40,639 nt of DNA from Sulfolobaceae archaeon (lineage in GTDB: Archaea; Thermoproteota; Thermoprotei_A; Sulfolobales; Sulfolobaceae): positions 1-40,639 of the forward strand of contig JAPYVG010000015.1 of NCBI GenBank assembly GCA_028277025.1, given 5' to 3'. A program made the position numbers and the translations under genes. The notes under the pieces are model-generated. The model was not told the DNA's origin and ran no database searches. It worked only from the letters and a program-made list of their open reading frames with translations. Below are positions 34,964 through 40,639 of this stretch, one piece after another; the stretch's first letter is position 1; the number at the start of each line of letters is the position of its first letter.

Positions 34964-35656
34964 TTATTGACTAAGACCTCCTTGTAATTTCAAGTCCTTT
35001 AAAACCTTTAACGCCCTCTTCTTAACCTTACTCTCTATCCTAAGTAAGTCCTCTAAATAAGAAATCTCCGCCTTTACTTCATCAACTGTCAAAAACCCCA
35101 ATTGGATAAGTTTAGGCCCAGATTCCCACGCGTAAATCCTAACGCTTGCTTTTCTATGCCTTAAAAAGTCCTTAAACCTCTCCTTGTCTTTAGCTTGAAA
35201 AATCCCTTCTTTAACTAATGTCACAAATAACCTCCATGCCTTTTTCCTTATCGTTACCCATCTACTCCTTAATAACCTCCAATAAGAGTTCCTATTCTCT
35301 ATTACATAATCCTTACTGACTATGTTTAGCCTTATTAGATCCAGAACTTTAGACCATGCTGACCATTTAATCCTATCTGACTGTGCTGTTAAAGACCTCT
35401 CGATTCCACTAACGAGCAATTCCTTATAAATATCTAAATGACTCCACGCATCATCCCTTATCCCTTGTAACCTATGCCATAACAGTGATCGTAAATAACC
35501 TAGATCACTCTGTAAAAGCTTACCGTTTCCAGTGTCTACTAAAAACTTGATTTTATCCCATGCTTCTTCTCTTTCCTTCTTATCTTTACTTCTTAATTTT
35601 TCCAGAATTTCTGTCTTATTCCTTATTATCTCATCTATATTCATCACTTTAACCAC
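34964..35656 (-). CDS. 'AW' helical-repeat protein, basic
   Basis: A 230-residue, Lys/Arg-rich protein made of five HEAT-like units. Each contains an Ala-Trp pair at residues 32, 70, 100, 140 and 176, spaced 30-40 residues, followed by a hydrophobic helix such as KIKFLVDTG, RLFVTLVKEGIF or PKLIQLGFL. A degenerate sixth unit ends it. The basic faces (RSRWVTIRKKAW, RHRKASVRIYAW) suggest nucleic-acid or acidic-protein binding. It overlaps the end of the ubiquitin-like gene by 8 bases and is therefore translated with it. No named family was recognised beyond HEAT-type repeats. Confidence 0.75.
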   Translation of the reverse strand: MVKVMNIDEIIRNKTEILEKLRSKDKKEREEAWDKIKFLVDTGNGKLLQSDLGYLRSLLWHRLQGIRDDAWSHLDIYKELLVSGIERSLTAQSDRIKWSAWSKVLDLIRLNIVSKDYVIENRNSYWRLLRSRWVTIRKKAWRLFVTLVKEGIFQAKDKERFKDFLRHRKASVRIYAWESGPKLIQLGFLTVDEVKAEISYLEDLLRIESKVKKRALKVLKDLKLQGGLSQ

Positions 35657-35855
35657 CAGAAGCCGCTAAGAAAACTTTTAGAACATCACCGTCGCTAAGT
35701 TTTTCATCCTCAATTATCGGCAAACCGTCCTTTACTACCACACTACCTTGAACCCTATAACCAATTCTCTTTAACAAATCCCTAACAGTAGCGTTTTCCG
35801 GCAATTCTATCTCAACCCTCTTGTTTTCCCTAACTAACTCTACTATTACTTTCAC
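35649..35855 (-). CDS. Urm1/SAMP/MoaD/ThiS-like ubiquitin-fold protein
   Basis: A 68-residue beta-grasp protein: [20 protein letters not shown] (two strands), [10 protein letters not shown] (helix), [20 protein letters not shown] and the last strand [11 protein letters not shown]. It ends in the di-glycine needed for adenylation by an E1-like enzyme. Such proteins carry sulfur for tRNA 2-thiouridine, molybdopterin or thiamine, and Urm1/SAMP types are also conjugated to proteins. The start is GTG 35855-35853. It heads the leftward operon and is divergent from a Trm9-like methyltransferase 38 bases away, a context that speaks for tRNA thiolation. Choosing among the carrier roles is inference. 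Confidence 0.88.
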   Translation of the reverse strand: MKVIVELVRENKRVEIELPENATVRDLLKRIGYRVQGSVVVKDGLPIIEDEKLSDGDVLKVFLAASGG

Positions 35856-35893
35856 AAAGGAAGAATTTAAACCGTGGGCTGAAAAAGTTTTTT

Positions 35894-36466
35894 GTGGACG
35901 AAAAGGAGATCACAAGAGAGGCTTACAACTACATCGTACATAGGAGAAAACCGTTAGAGGTAGTAAAAGAAATAGGAGGTAAAATAGTGGGAGATATAGG
36001 TTGTGGTGCTGGACAAAATTGTATAGTCCTTCAAGCTAAGTTAAAGATTTGTCTCGATTTCTCAGGGAGACAATTGAGGGAGGCAAGAAAAAGAGGTTGT
36101 GAGTATTTGGTAGAAGCCGATATGGAATACTTACCGTTTAGGGATAATGTTTTTGATTCCTTAATTTATATCGCCTCATTGCATCACTTAAGAAACCCTA
36201 ATAACGCTATAAAAGAGGCTTATCGCGTTCTTAGAATAGGTGGTAAAATACTTGCAACAGTATGGTTAGTTAAGTTCCCCTTCAAGCGGAACGTATACAT
36301 AACAAGTAATATTAATGGGAAAGAAGTTAAGAGGTTTTATCATTTATACCTTCCTTGGGAGTTAAGAAAAAATATGGAAAAAAATGGGTTTAAGACTTTA
36401 AAATATTCATTGTACCGCGTTAACTCCCTCCTCCCCAATAACGCCCTTTACCTAGGCTTTAAGTAA
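35894..36466 (+). CDS. Class I methyltransferase, Trm9/ALKBH8-like
   Basis: A 190-residue SAM-dependent methyltransferase. Motif I is VGDIGCGAG (residues 32-40), the strand-2 acidic residue is in [13 protein letters not shown], then [20 protein letters not shown], and the family-like [26 protein letters not shown] and C-terminal [11 protein letters not shown]. These blocks resemble Trm9 and the ALKBH8 methyltransferase domain, which finish mcm5U34 in tRNA. GTG 35894 follows a TATA-like AATTTAAAC by about 25 bases. It overlaps the convergent diiron protein gene by 15 bases. The fold is certain; the tRNA role is inference from motifs and its Urm1-like neighbour. Confidence 0.82.
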   Translation: MDEKEITREAYNYIVHRRKPLEVVKEIGGKIVGDIGCGAGQNCIVLQAKLKICLDFSGRQLREARKRGCEYLVEADMEYLPFRDNVFDSLIYIASLHHLRNPNNAIKEAYRVLRIGGKILATVWLVKFPFKRNVYITSNINGKEVKRFYHLYLPWELRKNMEKNGFKTLKYSLYRVNSLLPNNALYLGFK

Positions 36467-37093
36467 TATCTTTTCTATTCTAGCCCTCTTTAGCTCCTCC
36501 ATCAGTGAAATTAAGTCTGAAATATTATAACCTAAAGGCTCTATCTTGTCCTTGCCATCTTTAACTATTTGTACAGCTAAAGGGAATAATTCCTCAATCC
36601 TCTTTACCGCATACTCCTTATCTTCTATAAGTGAGTACCCGAAATTGACGTGCCTTGCCTCATCCTCAATTATAGTCTTAATCCCTTTGTTAAACTCGAC
36701 AAGTTCGTATTTCCTTGAAACCTCATTAAGTATCTTTAACCCTACTGTTGCTAAAACGCCTTCAGTTATCATATGAAATCTTGTCGCAACATTTTCTTTC
36801 CATTTCTCGCTCTTAAAATCCTCAACTAGCCCGTCAAATAGTTTTATGTAAGAGTCTGGCAGTTTGACTGTCCTTAACGGTTCTTCAGCAAAATACTCTC
36901 TAAAGAAATCAAAATGCTCTATCTCCTCTATTACTTGTTGCAATGAATAGTTTTTAACTAACTTTGCCGCGTTAAATGAAAGTTTCTTTAATTCATTCCA
37001 TCTATTCATTATTCCTTCTGGATAAAAATGGGCTGAAAGATATCTTATACCCTCTCTGATCTCTTGAGGCGTTTTGTACCAATTGGACTCCAT
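36452..37093 (-). CDS. Ferritin-like diiron protein
   Basis: A 213-residue four-helix protein with the two E-x-x-H motifs of ferritin-like diiron carboxylate proteins: EEIEHFDFF (about residue 62-70) and DEARHVNFG (about 148-156), plus a lone Glu in TEGVLATVG and an upstream Glu in a helix. The spacing is like that of the R2 / R2-like oxidase superfamily. The usual roles are oxygen activation or peroxide removal, but the substrate is unknown. The start is ATG 37093. It is not followed by a recognisable electron donor. Confidence 0.8.
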   Translation of the reverse strand: MESNWYKTPQEIREGIRYLSAHFYPEGIMNRWNELKKLSFNAAKLVKNYSLQQVIEEIEHFDFFREYFAEEPLRTVKLPDSYIKLFDGLVEDFKSEKWKENVATRFHMITEGVLATVGLKILNEVSRKYELVEFNKGIKTIIEDEARHVNFGYSLIEDKEYAVKRIEELFPLAVQIVKDGKDKIEPLGYNISDLISLMEELKRARIEKILLKA

Positions 37094-37387
37094 ATTTTTA
37101 TTAACTATATTTGATATTTTTAACTTTTTATTATTTTAAAAACTAGTAACCACATTTAATCTTTAGTAATTCGTGTTAACTTTAGTAGGATTATTAAAAC
37201 AATAATAAAAAGAAAAGAAAGAATATTATCTAATCTAATTATTACCATCTTAAGGACTAAAATTTGGTATAAACCGAATCACGGGATGAATTGAAATTTA
37301 CACAAAAAGCCTAATAAACCAGGGTTAAAGTTCTGGTCTTGATAGCGTATAAAGTAACAAGTATAAACAAATCCTCATATGACTAAT
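37094..37387. other. 294-base AT-rich gap
   Basis: This stretch lies between the start of the diiron protein gene and the end of the large membrane protein. Its composition is very AT-rich with A/T runs and no open frame of note. It includes the diiron gene promoter. No hairpin or repeat stood out. Confidence 0.55.
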
Positions 37388-39712
37388 TTACGTAGGTATT
37401 CTTCTTCTAATAGTTTTCATCATCTTAGTAATTATTCCTTTTCTTGTATAAAGAACAGAATAAACCAGTGCTATTAAAAATCCAATTACTGAACCGATTA
37501 TACCGTATCTTAGATAGTTAGTATATGGGAATTTCGCTATTATGATGTAATACCCAGGTGGTAAGACATAAGATTTTGTTAAGTTAGTGATTTCGGTTCC
37601 ATTTATGTAATAAGTGAGATTTAGTCCACTAAAATATCTTATGACTATCTCGGAATTGGAGAAAATCTTTATCTTTAAACCGTTAGGTATAATAGAGTAT
37701 GTTACGTTTAAAATTTTAGAAATTTTAGGAATTATTAGCAAGTTTTTAACAACTCCTTCATGATAGTAAAACACTGTAACGTTTACAGTGGTATTTGCTT
37801 TCATCGGATAATACTCAGAGAGATAGATTATGTCTACATATGTACTAACATTAACTGTAGTTGTATTATGAAAAGTTAAAGTTGTGCCATTTGAAGTGTA
37901 AATTTGAATGTAAAAGTACTGTAAATCAGTGTAATTGAGTTTTATATTAATTGTGCCATTCAAGTAAGTCGACGATGGGAAGAGCAGTGCTATTTCAGAT
38001 TCAGTATAAGGCTTTAACATTTCCCAAATTAAAGACCCGTTGAACCTCTCTATTTCAGAATTTGTTAGGCTCTGAACCTTTAATGTCAAATACGAACTAC
38101 TATTATTAGTGAAATTCACATAAATTGGGTAACCGATAAATCTAGGATTAGGTAGGATGCCGCTATTATTCACAATGTATTTTGCGATAAGCGTATTATT
38201 GGTAATGGGTTGTGGTGATATCAATTCACATGGGAGTTCCCAATAAACTGGCTCTAAAGTATCGTTTTCTAACACCTTTATTGTCTTTTCCACTTGAGGA
38301 CTAAGTTTGTAAAAGTAAGATTGTACGGAAAAGTTATATAAGCTTACTAGAAAGAGAGTGACTAACGCGATACTTATTACAGCCTTTTTGTCTTGGTTTA
38401 ATATAATAAGAAATATTGAGAGAATTACGAAGGGGTAAATAAGACTGGCGTAAGGATATGAAAGAATTATATAAGAAATACCGAAAACGGAGGCTATAGC
38501 TAAGTACTCCCTCTTAGAATAAAATAATCCAGCAGAGAGGAGAAGTAAAACGTACAGAATGATGTTATTTATGTTTAGCGCTTGACTTTCAGGAAATCCT
38601 AAAAATACAAACGGGATGATCCAAAATAAGGAAAGTAATACTGAGAATAATATGTACTCCTTCCTAACTCTGTTCTCTAATATTGTAATTATAGAGAAGG
38701 AAAAAGGAAATGCAATACTACTTGATAGAGTAGTTAAGGCTGAAAAGGCTACAATATTTCTTACGCTAACCCTTCTGGCTAAGTATACTGCTAAGGGTAA
38801 TAAGGAGTATGTAATGCTCAGAGAGGGGGAGAGGATGGGGGTTAGCATTGAATAAAGGATAGCTGAGGCAATCTTGACCTTTCTCTCTATAAAATACGTG
38901 GAAAAGAGCAGGTAAGAGGAGAGCGAAGAGATATAGTAAACTAGGAAAATAAATATGTGAGTACCGATGTATTGTCCAAACTTATAAACTAGAAAGTGTG
39001 ACAGAAAATAAACTGGGAATTCCTCGATTTCCGGTATATAACCTAGCCCAGGTAGCCAGAGGTTAACTATAGAGTATTTAAAATAGAATGAGATAGGGTT
39101 CCAATAATAGTAGCTGAAGGGTAAAGGAGATAGGAAAGTTAGCAATGGAAATACAGCTAAGATTAGAGGGACCTTAACCCTCTGTGGAACTCTAACTTTA
39201 CCACCTTCAGCTATGAGCCCCGATACTCCGAATAAGAAGTTATAATAGGCTAGATCTCCTAATCCTACTTGATATGAAGAGTAATAAGCCGCTGAGATTA
39301 TTAGTACTATCCCAGAAACGATGTAACCCCTGAAGTCGTACTTGAAAAGACCATAAAGTATTGATAACGAGAAGAACGTGAGTAGTTGTATCACTTCTGG
39401 TAGATTGTAGGAGAATAAACTAACCCCCAAGGGGATCAGAGCGTAAGAAAGAGGTGTATAATAAGAGGTCACTACACTACTTATAACAGCAATTATAATA
39501 ATGTACTGAGGTAAGGAACCATGAATTATTGCTGGGACAAGGAGGAAAGGGAACAAGATTGATAATTTGTTTTCCCCATACAAGGAATTAAACGATACTA
39601 GAACGAGAACTAGTCCTATTAAGTAAAAGTCACTTAACTGTATTTCGTCTATTATAGACCAAAATGCAAATAATATCACTAAACTGACAATAATTCGATA
39701 ATTAATTTCCAT
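37388..39712 (-). CDS. Large polytopic membrane protein with outer C-terminal domain
   Basis: A 774-residue protein. About a dozen hydrophobic helices fill residues 1-465. A beta-rich extracytoplasmic domain (about 470-740) with many N-x-S/T sites follows, then one transmembrane helix (about 742-762) and a basic tail (RKGIITKMMKTIRRR). The layout resembles membrane glycosyltransferases or archaeal surface-assembly proteins, but no catalytic DxD was identified in the first outer loop, so no function is given. The start is ATG 39712. It is divergent from the gene at 39786 across 73 bases. Confidence 0.7.
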   Translation of the reverse strand: MEINYRIIVSLVILFAFWSIIDEIQLSDFYLIGLVLVLVSFNSLYGENKLSILFPFLLVPAIIHGSLPQYIIIIAVISSVVTSYYTPLSYALIPLGVSLFSYNLPEVIQLLTFFSLSILYGLFKYDFRGYIVSGIVLIISAAYYSSYQVGLGDLAYYNFLFGVSGLIAEGGKVRVPQRVKVPLILAVFPLLTFLSPLPFSYYYWNPISFYFKYSIVNLWLPGLGYIPEIEEFPVYFLSHFLVYKFGQYIGTHIFIFLVYYISSLSSYLLFSTYFIERKVKIASAILYSMLTPILSPSLSITYSLLPLAVYLARRVSVRNIVAFSALTTLSSSIAFPFSFSIITILENRVRKEYILFSVLLSLFWIIPFVFLGFPESQALNINNIILYVLLLLSAGLFYSKREYLAIASVFGISYIILSYPYASLIYPFVILSIFLIILNQDKKAVISIALVTLFLVSLYNFSVQSYFYKLSPQVEKTIKVLENDTLEPVYWELPCELISPQPITNNTLIAKYIVNNSGILPNPRFIGYPIYVNFTNNSSSYLTLKVQSLTNSEIERFNGSLIWEMLKPYTESEIALLFPSSTYLNGTINIKLNYTDLQYFYIQIYTSNGTTLTFHNTTTVNVSTYVDIIYLSEYYPMKANTTVNVTVFYYHEGVVKNLLIIPKISKILNVTYSIIPNGLKIKIFSNSEIVIRYFSGLNLTYYINGTEITNLTKSYVLPPGYYIIIAKFPYTNYLRYGIIGSVIGFLIALVYSVLYTRKGIITKMMKTIRRRIPT

Positions 39713-39785
39713 TACACGTACTTTAAGACCAAAATTTTATAAAATTAACCGAAAGCCTCAAATCCAACGAATTGATTATTCTTTT

Positions 39786-40262
39786 ATGGATGACAAAGAA
39801 ATAGAGGAGGTTTTATTAAATTTAGGATTGAAAATAAGTAAGCCACCTCAAGCTCAAGAGAAATTCCACATATTAGCAACACCACCCCAAAATTTCCCAA
39901 TACTTGAAATAATAAGACCTCAAGATAGTTCGAGATTTTACCTTATAGTAATGGGAATAGGAATAGCACCAGAACACAAAAAAGGGTTAGGGAGTATGAA
40001 GACAGATGATAGGTTTAAATTTTTAGCGGAAATAACTGAGGAAGTACTCAAAATGGGTTTAGATATTGCTATATTACCCCCCGGTTCTGATATTCCAGAT
40101 GCAATACAGATAATGAAAGTAGTATATTCTGAAGGATTAACGCCAAATGAGTTCTTAAATGCATATTATATGGTTAGAAATGCCGGAATCCTCGTAATAA
40201 ACAGAATAAATAGACAGTTCGGGATAAAAGAGTTTAAGCAAAATACTACAAGGTATATATAA
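39786..40262 (+). CDS. Conserved archaeal protein, possibly DUF2299
   Basis: A 158-residue soluble alpha/beta protein: KFHILATPPQNFPILEIIRP, then RFYLIVMGIGI, helices and IAILPPGSDIPDAIQIMKVV. The order suits DUF2299, a crenarchaeal family of unknown function; this assignment is from memory and tentative. The stop codon shares a base with the ATG of pyruvate kinase (TAATG), so the two are translated together. Confidence 0.65.
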   Translation: MDDKEIEEVLLNLGLKISKPPQAQEKFHILATPPQNFPILEIIRPQDSSRFYLIVMGIGIAPEHKKGLGSMKTDDRFKFLAEITEEVLKMGLDIAILPPGSDIPDAIQIMKVVYSEGLTPNEFLNAYYMVRNAGILVINRINRQFGIKEFKQNTTRYI

Positions 40263-40639
40263 TGATTAGAAAAACTAAAATAATTGCAACACTAGGCCCA
40301 GCAAGTGAAAAAATAGTAGACGAATTAATAAAATATGTTGACGTAATTAGGCTTAATTTCGCACACGGTGACGAGGAGCAACACGAAAAGTATTTTTCAT
40401 TAGTAAACGATAGAGTGCCGATATTAGTCGATCTACCCGGGCCTAAGTTAAGATTGGGGATTTTAAAAGAAGGTAAAATGGAACTTAGGAATGGTGAAAT
40501 TGTAGAGTTCGGCGATAAGGGATTGCCAGTTGATGACCCCCTCTTCTTTAAGCTAATAAAACCGGGCATTGAAGTCCTTATTTCCGACGGAAAAGTAAGG
40601 GTTAAAATTGTTGAGGTTGATGAAAATAAAGCTAAAGGT
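40262..40639 (+). CDS. pyk: Pyruvate kinase, N-terminal part (cut by window end)
   Basis: The first 126 codons of pyruvate kinase, beginning MIRKTKIIATLGPAS, with the conserved RLNFAHGD and LVDLPGPKLR. This part holds the first barrel strands and the start of the B domain; the catalytic lysine and the potassium and effector regions lie beyond the window. The enzyme makes pyruvate and ATP from phosphoenolpyruvate in the last step of glycolysis. ATG 40262 overlaps the stop of the preceding gene. Confidence 0.95.
   Translation, partial: MIRKTKIIATLGPASEKIVDELIKYVDVIRLNFAHGDEEQHEKYFSLVNDRVPILVDLPGPKLRLGILKEGKMELRNGEIVEFGDKGLPVDDPLFFKLIKPGIEVLISDGKVRVKIVEVDENKAKG

Noticed and set aside
40246..40569. 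Minus-strand 107-residue frame at the window end
   Set aside because: It overlaps the pyruvate kinase start, which has clear family motifs.

Overview
The window is AT-rich, gene-dense archaeal DNA that fits the order Sulfolobales; the genus cannot be fixed from sequence alone. The reasons are the XPB helicase beside its nuclease partner Bax1, an Urm1/SAMP-like ubiquitin-fold protein, two PaREP1/HEPN-type proteins, long extracytoplasmic domains full of N-x-S/T sequons, and many genes with a TATA-like box about 25 bases before a GTG or ATG start, as expected of leaderless transcripts. No tRNA, rRNA, CRISPR array or intact transposase was seen.

Left edge (1-2860): this part is accessory in character. 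A repeat of about 246 bp occurs twice in direct orientation (51-296 and 2229-2477). Between the copies lie a small membrane protein, a MarR regulator, a GC-rich structured non-coding RNA candidate (about 1228-1450) and a PaREP1/HEPN-like gene. A 43-bp end of the same repeat recurs inverted at 7848-7890, directly before a second GC-rich structured RNA candidate (about 7903-8015).

2862-12240: an MMPL transporter and a Thr/Ser-rich surface glycoprotein, a zinc-ribbon membrane protein, an APC amino-acid permease, and a LutB/LutA-like iron-sulfur oxidoreductase pair. 12241-19932: a 23-codon ORF and hsp20 on one side of a divergent promoter, a UbiB/ABC1 kinase, a methyltransferase, a second and very large MMPL protein, a second HEPN-like protein and a DMT transporter.

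19933-31440: an M32 carboxypeptidase followed by a four-gene Opp/Dpp-type ABC operon whose two ATPases both have broken nucleotide-binding motifs; an MFS and a DMT transporter; a pair of membrane proteins; and two adjacent regulators that each carry two Lrp-type HTH units. 30118-33270 holds the divergent XPB and Bax1 genes, each with a small overlapping partner.

33263-37093: a leftward operon of Urm1-like protein, 'AW' helical-repeat protein, FAD oxidoreductase and a TPR/HEAT-like protein, divergent from a Trm9-like methyltransferase that overlaps a ferritin-like diiron protein. 37388-40639: a large polytopic membrane protein, a conserved archaeal protein (possibly DUF2299) and the 5' part of pyruvate kinase, cut by the window end.

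The points most worth following up are the two pseudo-ATPases of the peptide transporter, the Urm1/Trm9 neighbourhood, the repeat with its two structured RNA candidates, and the fact that six of eight convergent gene pairs overlap at their 3' ends.
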